Source of the DNA: JBFHDX01 sp041584475
GTDB lineage: Bacteria > Pseudomonadota > Alphaproteobacteria > UBA8366 > JADFVY01
Direction: 5' to 3'
Length of the DNA: 44,228 nt
NCBI GenBank assembly: GCA_041584475.1
Contig: JBFHDX010000021.1
Coordinates: forward strand, 1 to 44,228
Shown here: positions 36,899 to 43,998 of the stretch, in pieces
Layout of the letters: each line of letters opens with the position of its first letter
How positions within the stretch are numbered: the first letter of the stretch is position 1
The notes under the pieces: model-generated
What the model was told of the DNA's origin: nothing
Database searches by the model: none
The model's input: only the letters and a program-made list of their open reading frames with translations
Program-made: the position numbers and the translations under genes

Positions 36899-38068
36899 TC
36901 AAATTTCCGACAGGAGGTCCGGCGGTGCGTCCGTGCCGCCGACGAGTTCCTCGATCCCGGTGCCGATCAGCCGGAAGGCGCGGCCGTCGGCTTCGGTGCG
37001 CAAGAGCGGAAGCGCCGCCTCATAGAGCGACTCGGTGTCCGCGATCGGGGTCGGGAGCGTGCGACTCCGGCTCAACAGCCGGAAGTCCGACGTCTTCAGC
37101 TTCAGCGTCACTCGTCGGCCGGCCAATTCCCTTGCTTGCAGCCGACGGGCCACGGTATCGCATAGCGGCATAAGGAGACGGGCAAGCGTGGCCGGATCGC
37201 TGACGTCGCGCTGCAGCGTCGTCTCGCTCGAGATGCTTTTCGTTTGGCCGTCGGGATCGACCTTGCGGTCGTCGATGCCGCGTGCGAACCGGTACAGGCG
37301 CCGGCCGATCACCCCGTAGCGACGGGCGAGCGTCGGCTCGTCGTGGCGCCGCAGGTCGCCGATCGTCGCAATGCCGTCGCGTCGCAACCTGGTCTCGAGT
37401 GACCGTCCGACCCCATAGATGCCGCGTACCGGGCGCGGTCCGAGGAACGACTCCGCGTCACCGCGACCGATGACGGCAAAGCCTCTTGGCTTGTCGAGAT
37501 CGGACGCTGTCTTCGCAAGAAATTTGTTGTAGCTCAGTCCGATACTGGCGGTAACGCCAATTTTGTGCTCGATGCGCAACACGAGCTCGGCGAGCCTGCG
37601 CGCGGGACTCCCGTTGCGACGGTCGCCGGCGGTCAGATCGAGAAAGGCCTCGTCGATCGACAGCGGCTCGACGAGGGGTGTCGATTCGCGCATCAGTTTC
37701 CGCACTTCGCGTCCGACTGCGGCATATTTCTGCATGTTGGGCCGCAGCACCACGGCATCGGGGCATAGCTCGATGGCCCTGAAGATCGGCATCGCGGATC
37801 GCACGCCGTAGACGCGCGCCACGTAGCAGGCGGCCGCGACGACGCCCCGGCTGCCACCGCCGATGATGACCGGGCGGTCCACCAACGCCGGGTCGTCTCG
37901 CTTCTCCACCGCAGCATAGAAGGCGTCGCAGTCGAGATGGGCGATATGAAGTTCAGTCAGTTCGGGATGCGACACCAGGCGCGGGGAACCGCAGGACGTG
38001 CATCGCCCGGGCAGTGGCGCGACGGTGTCCTCCAGGCAGTCACGGCACAGGGTCGGCGGCGGCGTCAC
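36899..38068 (-). CDS. dinB: DNA polymerase IV (DinB) with N-terminal Cys4 finger
   Basis: A Y-family translesion polymerase, 389 residues. Catalytic acids are D46 (HLDCDAFYAAVE) and D139-E140 (LSIDEAFLD). YNKFLAKTASDLDKP and the helix-hairpin-helix GVGRSLETRLRRDGI are standard DinB. The first 30 residues add a Cys4 motif, C8xxC11 and C23xxC26, likely a small zinc finger seen in alphaproteobacterial DinB. The C-terminal little-finger domain is complete, and the tail ends ...DLLSEI. I saw no clear GTTC-N7-GTTC LexA box just upstream. Confidence 0.92.
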   Translation of the reverse strand: MTPPPTLCRDCLEDTVAPLPGRCTSCGSPRLVSHPELTELHIAHLDCDAFYAAVEKRDDPALVDRPVIIGGGSRGVVAAACYVARVYGVRSAMPIFRAIELCPDAVVLRPNMQKYAAVGREVRKLMRESTPLVEPLSIDEAFLDLTAGDRRNGSPARRLAELVLRIEHKIGVTASIGLSYNKFLAKTASDLDKPRGFAVIGRGDAESFLGPRPVRGIYGVGRSLETRLRRDGIATIGDLRRHDEPTLARRYGVIGRRLYRFARGIDDRKVDPDGQTKSISSETTLQRDVSDPATLARLLMPLCDTVARRLQARELAGRRVTLKLKTSDFRLLSRSRTLPTPIADTESLYEAALPLLRTEADGRAFRLIGTGIEELVGGTDAPPDLLSEI

Positions 38069-38387
38069 GACTCTTCCGCAGGCGCCGTCAACGCAAGCAG
38101 GGGCGCGTTGCCGCGCTGAACCAGGCGCCGGTCGGCGCTATCAACACGTCGTGACGACGGCGATCCTGCAGGACGCGCGGGGCGCGGTGGCCCCTCTGGA
38201 TTGCCCGCCGACCGACACGACCCGCAGCATACGCGGCGGCACCTCGAATTTGCCGTATCATCATTGCTTATCGACAGAAATGTGATAGGTATGAGGAATA
38301 TACCAGCGAATCGGGCGTGCGACAGATCGCGCGCAATCAACCACCAGGACGATCTGGCGCGCGGGCTGCAATGCTCCGGGGGGACCG
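38069..38387. other. Divergent promoter region between dinB and divK
   Basis: 319 bp. The left two-thirds are GC-rich with no supportable gene. 38250-38310 is distinctly AT-richer: TTGCTT at 38264-38269 with an A/T-rich stretch 17 nt on, inside an imperfect inverted repeat TATCAT (38256-38261) / GTGATA (38282-38287). This is the best candidate promoter/operator for divK. Confidence 0.4.
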
Positions 38388-38753
38388 ATGGCCAAGACGA
38401 TTCTGATCGTCGAGGACAATGAGCTCAACATGAAGCTCTTTCGCGATCTGCTCGAGGCGCAGGGGTACGATATTTTGCAGACCCGCGACGGCATGCAGGC
38501 ACTCGACCTGGCCCGCAAGGAGCGCCCCGACCTCATCGTCATGGATATACAGCTACCGCAGGTTTCCGGGCTGGAAGTCACCAAGTGGATCAAGGCCGAC
38601 GACGATCTGAAGCATATCCCGGTGGTGGCCGTGACCGCCTTCGCCATGAAGGGCGATGAGGAAAAGATCCGCGAGGGCGGCTGCGAGGCCTATGTCGCCA
38701 AACCGATCTCGGTGAAGGCGTTCCTCTCCACGATCGAGAAATTCATCGGCTGA
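38388..38753 (+). CDS. divK: Single-domain response regulator DivK
   Basis: 121 residues, a receiver domain alone. Acidic pocket E9-D10, phosphoacceptor D53 (VMDIQLP), T83 and K105 (AKPIS) are all present. The opening KTILIVEDNELNMKLFRDLLEA is close to Caulobacter DivK, the essential regulator that works with DivJ/PleC and DivL to control CtrA. The gene stands alone; in Caulobacter pleD follows it, but here the next gene is the first cassette peptide. ATG at 38388 after GGGGGGACCG. Confidence 0.93.
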   Translation: MAKTILIVEDNELNMKLFRDLLEAQGYDILQTRDGMQALDLARKERPDLIVMDIQLPQVSGLEVTKWIKADDDLKHIPVVAVTAFAMKGDEEKIREGGCEAYVAKPISVKAFLSTIEKFIG

Positions 38754-38812
38754 CGGGTGTCGGGCTCCGACGTCTCGCCGCAAACCTGAACGTATCCTTA
38801 AATTCGACCTCA

Positions 38813-38841
38813 GCGACCGTTCAGCAACGGCGATGTATAAC
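38813..38841 (+). promoter_or_regulatory. Weak promoter candidate before the first peptide gene
   Basis: -10-like TATAAC at 38836-38841 and a poor -35 (GCGACC, 38813-38818) with a 17-nt spacer. A small inverted repeat CCGTT/AACGG (38817-38830) lies between them. Its position, 50 bp before the peptide start at 38891, fits. Confidence 0.3.
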
Positions 38842-38890
38842 CATTGCCAATGATCAAACGGCCCACCCTGTTTTGCGAATGGAGAGTGCT

Positions 38891-39268
38891 GTGAGCGACG
38901 CAAAGAAACTGAATGACGAAGGGTTGCAGAGTGGCGACTCCACCGATACCGCCGATCTCGGTCGGCGTCGCGCGCTGGCGCGCCTCGGAATCACGGCCGC
39001 GGTCGCCTATGCCGCGCCCACCCTGCTGTCGCTGACCGCGGCGAAGGCGGACGGATCGAACAGCGGTTCCGGCAATGGCGGCGGCGATGACAACAGCGGT
39101 CCCGGCGGCGGCAGTTCCGACGGCAGTTCGCCGTCGCACGGGTCCGACCCCTCGGATGGCACGGATCCGTCGGACGGTACTGATCCGTCGGACGCATCGA
39201 ATCCCGACGACATGAGCGACGCAACCGACGCGACGGAACCGACCTCGCCGTCGAGCGACGACAGCTGA
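38891..39268 (+). CDS. Cassette 1 small protein: Tat-like/YxxPxL leader plus Ser/Asp/Gly-rich tail
   Basis: 125 residues, not recognised as a named family. Layout: a polar N terminus (1-24); a basic-hydrophobic core GRRRALARLG then ITAAVAYAAPTLLSL (24-48); a possible signal-peptidase site AKA (51-53); and a low-complexity Ser/Asp/Gly tail (54-125) with repeated DPSDGT units. The core recurs in the second cassette's short protein (40942-41130), including YxAPTLL. The YxxPxL element matches the leader motif that PqqD-like recognition domains bind in lasso-peptide systems, and the gene downstream has such a domain fused to a kinase. I chose the GTG at 38891, 6 nt after GGAG; an ATG four codons earlier lacks a ribosome site. 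Likely a substrate of that kinase; this is inference. Confidence 0.75.
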   Translation: MSDAKKLNDEGLQSGDSTDTADLGRRRALARLGITAAVAYAAPTLLSLTAAKADGSNSGSGNGGGDDNSGPGGGSSDGSSPSHGSDPSDGTDPSDGTDPSDASNPDDMSDATDATEPTSPSSDDS

Positions 39269-39298
39269 TCAAGCCTACCTGAATCCGAAAACTCGATC

Positions 39299-39336
39299 GG
39301 CCACGGGCGCAGGGCGCGTCCGTGGCCTCTCCTTTT
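39299..39336 (+). terminator. Terminator-like hairpin between cassette 1 peptide and kinase genes
   Basis: GGCCACGGGCGC (39299-39310) pairs with GCGTCCGTGGCC (39316-39327) over 12 bp with one G-U, 5-nt loop, then the pyrimidine run TCTCCTTTTC. It lies 30 bp after the peptide stop and about 20 bp before the kinase start, so it would cut kinase expression relative to the peptide. Confidence 0.65.
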
Positions 39337-39354
39337 CTGATATGCTGAGACGCC

Positions 39355-40623
39355 ATGCGCGTGACCGACGGCCACTCTTCGAGCAGCATCGTCCGCCTGT
39401 CTTTCGAAGGCGTCGCGGGACATATTCAGCTGGAGGACGGCGACCACTTGCTGTCCGTCTTCGAGAGCGTCTTCCGGCACTGGCCGCACCGCGCGCTGAC
39501 CGACGACCCGCAGGGTCAACCGGTCATCACGGTAAGGGCCGGCGACAGGGGCGTCCACTGGATCCACGCGCCTTGGCTCGACAAGCCCGCGCGTTATTCC
39601 AATTCCGTCAATCTGGCGTGCGGGTTCGGCGTCAATATCAACCGCGCCTTTCTCGCCGGGCCGGGAGAGTATCTCTGTCTCCATGCCGCGGCCGCGGAAA
39701 TCGGCGGACGGCTCGTCGTTTTCCCGAACGCGTACCGCGCCGGCAAGAGCACGCTGACGGTGTGTCTGGCGGCGGCGGGCGCGCGCATCTTTTGCGACGA
39801 CATCCTGCCCGTACTGCGAAACACGGGAAACGGTATGGCACTCGGCATTACTCCGCGACTGCGTCTGCCCTGGCCCGCAAATCTCGGTCACGGCACCGCC
39901 GAATTCGTCGCTGCGCGACGCGGCGCCGAAAACAGCCAATACCTCTATGTGAACCTGCGCGATGGCGAGCAGGCCCCGTTCGGCGACACGGCCCCGTTCG
40001 GCGGGATCGTGTTGCTCAACCGGCGTGAAGGTGAGCGCGCCCGGCTCGAGACCGTCGGGCTGGGCGAGGCGCTGAAATACGTGGTGCTGCGTAATTTCGC
40101 GCGACGGGTTCCGATGAAGGAGTCACTCGAGCGACTGCACGAGATCCTCGCCTCGACCTATTGCGCCCGGATTACCTACTCCAGCGGCGATGAAGCCGCG
40201 GCCTTGCTTGTCGACCGCTTCGCCGACTGGCGCGAACTGGATCGCCCAGGCCCGCGGTCGGACACCGTCGCGGCGGCAGAGATGACGGCGCTACCGGGAA
40301 GTCGAAGCGTCGACGGACGCCTGCGGCGCAGCGACGGTGTCACCGAACGGATCGCCGACGGCGAACTGTTTCTCGTCGATTCGTCGCGGGAGGCAATCTA
40401 TCATCTGAACCCGGTCGGTACCGGTCTCTGGCGCCTGCTCGATGGTGGCTGCGACGTGGCCGACGCCATCGGCATTTTGCACGCGGCGTTTCCGGAGGCG
40501 AGCCGCGCGGATATCGAGCGCGACGTCGCGAAGCTGGTAAAGGACCTGCAGGCCCGCGGACTGCTCGTTGACGTTGACCAGACATCGGAGACGCTGCGCA
40601 CCGGGTCCTCGGCAACCCGCTGA
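39355..40623 (+). CDS. HPr-kinase-like P-loop domain fused to a C-terminal PqqD-like domain (cassette 1)
   Basis: 422 residues. An N-terminal region (1-100) with APWLDKP leads into an HprK-like domain: H110 (LCLHAAAAE), the P-loop FPNAYRAGKST (G130-K131-S132, with Asn at the usual first Gly, N125), and Asp pair D148-D149 (FCDDILPV) as in HPr kinase Walker B/catalytic Asp. GITPRLRLPWPANL follows. After a linker, residues 327-405 form a PqqD-like domain: DGELFLVD, AIYHLNPVGTGLWRLLDGG and DVAKLVKDLQARGLLV. HprK homologues phosphorylate Ser in HPr and in some lasso precursors; PqqD domains bind leader peptides. The fusion suggests leader-guided phosphorylation of the small protein upstream. Weak GAGA ribosome site. 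Confidence 0.8.
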   Translation: MRVTDGHSSSSIVRLSFEGVAGHIQLEDGDHLLSVFESVFRHWPHRALTDDPQGQPVITVRAGDRGVHWIHAPWLDKPARYSNSVNLACGFGVNINRAFLAGPGEYLCLHAAAAEIGGRLVVFPNAYRAGKSTLTVCLAAAGARIFCDDILPVLRNTGNGMALGITPRLRLPWPANLGHGTAEFVAARRGAENSQYLYVNLRDGEQAPFGDTAPFGGIVLLNRREGERARLETVGLGEALKYVVLRNFARRVPMKESLERLHEILASTYCARITYSSGDEAAALLVDRFADWRELDRPGPRSDTVAAAEMTALPGSRSVDGRLRRSDGVTERIADGELFLVDSSREAIYHLNPVGTGLWRLLDGGCDVADAIGILHAAFPEASRADIERDVAKLVKDLQARGLLVDVDQTSETLRTGSSATR

Positions 40624-40941
40624 GCGTCCGCTATTGGTGGACCGGCTCGCCGGTTGGACCATTTCGCCATAAATTGTAGCCGATTGGACTCACGGGTTCC
40701 GATTTCTCTTTGGTATCCTTTGCCCATAAAGTGATTTGGCGGCAGCGGTATCCTGGGGCCATGGAAGCCGGGCAACGCCGCCGGATCCGCGGGTCCGATG
40801 GCCGGTCGCGGCCGCAACGGATCCGTCTTCGCGACGGGTGAAGGCACCGGAGTCCAGACTCCACGACAAGGCGCGAACAACCGCCGAGGGGGATCACCGC
40901 CTCGGGCAGCGACCGCTTGCGTGGCTGTGGAGTACGGGACT
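40624..40941. other. Leader region of cassette 2
   Basis: 318 bp with no supportable gene. 40653-40740 is AT-richer than the surroundings and holds two TTGGAC elements 31 bp apart and two ATAAA-containing pockets. Further on, GGAGTC-CA-GACTCC (40849-40862) is a perfect inverted repeat suited to a dimeric DNA-binding protein. The open frame can be extended back to 40798 but the added 48 residues are unlike the cassette 1 protein. Confidence 0.5.
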
Positions 40942-41130
40942 ATGGACGTGAAAATAACGGAATCTGAGCAAAGCGTGCCGGCACGAGGAATCGCACCGGT
41001 TGCCATTCGCCAACGCCGAGCCCTTGCACGCCTGGGCCTGGGGACAGGCCCGGCCTATGTCGCGCCGACATTGCTGGCCCTGCGGTCGGCTGTCGTCGCC
41101 GGCGATGGTGCGGCGACCGTCGCCGCCTGA
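40942..41130 (+). CDS. Cassette 2 small protein with the shared RRALARLG/YxAPTLL core
   Basis: 62 residues. After a polar start (1-22) it has RQRRALARLG (23-32), then AYVAPTLLAL (38-47), aligning without gaps to the cassette 1 protein: RRALARLG is identical and Y-x-APTLL is kept. Unlike that protein it has no Ser/Asp/Gly tail; it ends after 15 more residues (...GDGAATVAA) with a single Ser (S49) after the core. It could be a truncated or alternative substrate, or an inhibitor or adaptor. The ATG at 40942 has GGAG 9 nt upstream. The kinase fusion follows 165 bp later. Function unknown. Confidence 0.7.
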   Translation: MDVKITESEQSVPARGIAPVAIRQRRALARLGLGTGPAYVAPTLLALRSAVVAGDGAATVAA

Positions 41131-41295
41131 CGCGGCGGCAAGACCCGTCGTGACCGACTTTGCCCGCAGACATCGTGATGCGCCAGCGGGATTCATTCGC
41201 TGTCGGCGGTTCGACTACGGCCCGCCGAGCCATGGGTCATGCACGCCCGATCCGGTGCGCTCGCGCCGTATAGCGCGCGACGAGGATGGCGTCGC

Positions 41296-42510
41296 ATGCT
41301 GCTGAAATTCGAAGCCGTCTCCCGTCCGGTGCTGCTGGCGCAAGGTTTGAAGATCCTGCCGGCGCTGTCTCGTGCCTTCGGCAACTGGCGGTATCGCGAG
41401 GTTGCCCGCGAGAACGAGCACGACCCGGTCGTCAACGTATTGCTGGAAGGTGGCGATTACATCCTGCAGGCGCCATGGCTCGCCGAGCCGACGCGCTGTC
41501 GCGACGAAGTCGGTCTCGCCCAGACCCTGGTCGACGCGGTGCAACAGGCGTGGCTGCGCGAACGGTCGGCAGCCCTCTGGGTGCACGGAGTCGCCGTCGA
41601 GTTCGATCATGATTTGGTCGTCTTCCTGGGCAGTCCGCGCAGCGGCAAGAGCCTGCTCGGAGTCTGCCATGCGCTTGCCGGCCAACGGATATTCGCCGAC
41701 GGACTGCTCCCCATACTGCCGCAGGACAGGGCCGGGCTAAGTCTCGGCGTGGCGCCACGCATTCGGCTGCCGTTGCCTGAGAACCTCTCCTGGCCGGTGC
41801 GCTCGGCCCTGGCGATGCAGGCGCCGAGCGGCAGCGAGAGGCAGTTCCACTTCAGTCCCGGGGCCGGCAAGCTGGCGCGCTTGGGCGAGCAAGCCTCGAT
41901 TCGCGCATTCGTTCTGCTCGATCGCAAGGACGGAGCTGCGGCGACGCTGCGAGCGGCCCGGCGCGGTACGATCCTGAAGCGGATGGTCCTGCACAGCGGC
42001 AGCGAGGGCATGACGGCGGCCGAGGTCTTGCAGGGCCTGCAGGCATTGGTCGCGAGTGCCGGCTGCTTTCGGCTGACCTTCTCCGACGCCGATGCGGCGT
42101 GCACGACCCTGCGCGCGCGGTTCGCCATGTGGACCTCGGCCGCGGAGTGTCAGGAGAGTGAATTGCTCCGGGCGCCGCAAGGGACGCGTCGGAAGTCCGT
42201 TCCGCCTCGCAACCCGTCGGGCCGCCGGTTCGACCGACCGGAGGGCCTGCGCGAGCACGCCGTAGAAGGCGATCTGTTTCTAGTCGATCGTCACGGCGAC
42301 ACCATTTACCACCTCAATGGCATCGGTGCGGGGCTGTGGCATCTGCTGGACGGTTCCCATGGACTCAACGACGTCATTGCGGTCTTGCAGGACGCGTTTC
42401 CCTATGTGGACGGAACCGCCATCGAGGAGGACGTTCTGGCGCTCGTATGCGATCTCACCGAGCGCGGGCTATTGGTGGAGCGGCAGGGCGTCGAGCACCG
42501 TCAGCAGTGA
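41296..42510 (+). CDS. HPr-kinase-like P-loop domain fused to a C-terminal PqqD-like domain (cassette 2)
   Basis: 404 residues, a diverged paralogue of the cassette 1 kinase with the same layout. The N-terminal part has LQAPWLAEP. The P-loop is intact, LGSPRSGKSL (G112-G117-K118-S119), H97 is kept (WVHGVAVE), but the second Asp of the HprK Asp pair is Gly (FADGLLPI, D135-G136). GVAPRIRLPLPENL matches the paralogue. Residues 316-394 are the PqqD-like domain: GDLFLVD, TIYHLNGIGAGLWHLLDGS and DVLALVCDLTERGLLV. I chose the ATG at 41296, with GAGGA about 10 nt upstream, which aligns with the paralogue; an ATG at 41239 would add 19 unlike residues. Convergent with rtcB. Confidence 0.78.
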   Translation: MLLKFEAVSRPVLLAQGLKILPALSRAFGNWRYREVARENEHDPVVNVLLEGGDYILQAPWLAEPTRCRDEVGLAQTLVDAVQQAWLRERSAALWVHGVAVEFDHDLVVFLGSPRSGKSLLGVCHALAGQRIFADGLLPILPQDRAGLSLGVAPRIRLPLPENLSWPVRSALAMQAPSGSERQFHFSPGAGKLARLGEQASIRAFVLLDRKDGAAATLRAARRGTILKRMVLHSGSEGMTAAEVLQGLQALVASAGCFRLTFSDADAACTTLRARFAMWTSAAECQESELLRAPQGTRRKSVPPRNPSGRRFDRPEGLREHAVEGDLFLVDRHGDTIYHLNGIGAGLWHLLDGSHGLNDVIAVLQDAFPYVDGTAIEEDVLALVCDLTERGLLVERQGVEHRQQ

Positions 42511-42530
42511 CCGCGTCGGCCCGACGGACG

Positions 42531-43961
42531 TCAGCCCTTGATACAGACGAGCGGCCTGAGCTTCGCGACCTTTCGCGCAAGCCCGGCTTGGTGCGTGACG
42601 TCGATCACGCGCGAGACGTCCTTGTAAGCGTCGGGCGCCTCCTCCGCGACGCCCCGCATCGACGGGCTGCGGATGACGATGCCTTGTGCCGCAAGCTCGT
42701 CGACCAGCTGTCGCCCGCGCCACGTCTTGCGCGCCTGGTGGCGGCTCATGCTGCGGCCGGCCCCATGGCAGGCCGAGCTGAACGCCCGACTTTCGCTCTC
42801 GGTGGTGCCGACGAGGATCCACGAACTGGTGCCCATGCTGCCGCCGACGAAGACCGGTTGACCGGTGTGGCGCAACGCCGCCGGCAGCGCCGGATTGCCC
42901 GGTCCGAATGCCCGCGTCGCGCCCTTGCGATGCACGAACAGTGTCTGCTGGCGGCCGTCGACCCTATGTTCCTCGACCTTGCACGTGTTGTGCGAGACGT
43001 CGAATAGCAGGTCCAGGCGGGCTTGCGGGAAGATCGGGGCAAGTGCCTGCCGGACCAGATGGCCGATGATCTGACGATTGGCGAGCGCACAATTGATGCC
43101 TGCGCGCATGGCACCGAGATACCGCCGGCCGAGCTCCGACTCGATCGGTGCGCAGGCGAGTTCGCGATCGGGCAGCGCCAGCCCGATGCGCTGATCGGTG
43201 ACGACCATCTCGCGAAGGAACTCGGTGCCGATTTGATGGCCGAGGCCGCGCGAGCCGCAATGGATGCTGATAACGACGTCGCCGCGCGTGAGACCGAACG
43301 CGTCGGCGGTGTCGCGATCAATGACCTGTGCCACCTCCTGCACCTCGAGATAGTGGTTGCCGGACCCGAGGGTACCCATTTCACGATGCTGCCGATGCCT
43401 CGCCTTGGCGGATACGCAACCAGGGTCGGCACCGTCGATGCACCCCTGCTCCTCGATGCGATCGACGTCGGCGGCGTCGCCATACCCCCTCTGCACCGCC
43501 CAGCGCGCGCCCCCCGCCAGCATCGCCGTCATCTCCGCATCATCGAGGCTGATGCGGCCTTTGCTCCCGAGTCCGGCCGGTATGGCGGCGAACAGCGCGT
43601 CGGCGATGCGTTCCTTTTGCGGCTCCGTCTCCGCGACCGTCAGCCCCGTAAGCATCGTTCGCACGCCGCACGAAATATCGAACCCGACCCCGCCGGCGGA
43701 GACGACACCGCCGGCGCCCGCGTCGAAAGCGGCGACGCCGCCGATCGGGAAGCCGTAGCCCCAATGCGCATCCGGCATTGCGTAGGACGCGCCGACGATA
43801 CCCGGCAGAGTTGCGACGTTGGCGGCCTGTTCGCACACCTTGTCATCCATCGCGTCGATCAGCGCCTCGTCCGCAAAGAGCACGGCCGGGACACGCATGT
43901 TCCCCGTTGGCGGGATTTGCCATTCGGTTTCCGAAACACGGGTGAGCAATGACCTGTCCAT
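42531..43961 (-). CDS. rtcB: RNA-splicing ligase RtcB
   Basis: Joins 2',3'-cyclic phosphate or 3'-phosphate RNA ends to 5'-OH ends using GTP and Mn2+. 476 residues with all key residues: D95 and C98 (GFDISCGVR), H203 (GSGNHYLEVQ), H234 (IHCGSRGLGHQ), H324 (VSHNTCK) and the guanylylated H399 (CHGAGRSMSR). The archease gene lies 37 bp upstream on the same strand, so the ligase and its activator are co-transcribed. The RtcR/RtcA partners of the gammaproteobacterial operon are absent here. Convergent with the cassette 2 kinase gene, with a short GC hairpin in the 20-bp gap. Confidence 0.95.
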   Translation of the reverse strand: MDRSLLTRVSETEWQIPPTGNMRVPAVLFADEALIDAMDDKVCEQAANVATLPGIVGASYAMPDAHWGYGFPIGGVAAFDAGAGGVVSAGGVGFDISCGVRTMLTGLTVAETEPQKERIADALFAAIPAGLGSKGRISLDDAEMTAMLAGGARWAVQRGYGDAADVDRIEEQGCIDGADPGCVSAKARHRQHREMGTLGSGNHYLEVQEVAQVIDRDTADAFGLTRGDVVISIHCGSRGLGHQIGTEFLREMVVTDQRIGLALPDRELACAPIESELGRRYLGAMRAGINCALANRQIIGHLVRQALAPIFPQARLDLLFDVSHNTCKVEEHRVDGRQQTLFVHRKGATRAFGPGNPALPAALRHTGQPVFVGGSMGTSSWILVGTTESESRAFSSACHGAGRSMSRHQARKTWRGRQLVDELAAQGIVIRSPSMRGVAEEAPDAYKDVSRVIDVTHQAGLARKVAKLRPLVCIKG

Positions 43962-43998
43962 CGGTTGGATCCTTCAGATTCGTCGGCTGCGCGTAGTG

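Noticed and set aside
38757..38772. GTCGG-GCT-CCGAC hairpin after divK as a terminator
   Set aside because: Five-bp stem with no T run; too weak to call.
38891..40623. Classical HPr kinase/phosphorylase of a PTS
   Set aside because: The proteins are longer, carry a PqqD-like domain, have altered P-loop or Asp-pair residues, and no HPr or EI gene is adjacent.
40798..41130. Longer version of the cassette 2 peptide (110 residues)
   Set aside because: The extra 48 residues do not resemble the cassette 1 protein, and the internal ATG at 40942 has a GGAG site.
38891..42510. A standard lasso-peptide or lantibiotic biosynthetic cluster
   Set aside because: No asparagine-synthetase-like cyclase, transglutaminase-like B2 protease, LanB/LanM enzyme, radical SAM protein or dedicated ABC transporter lies in or next to the region.
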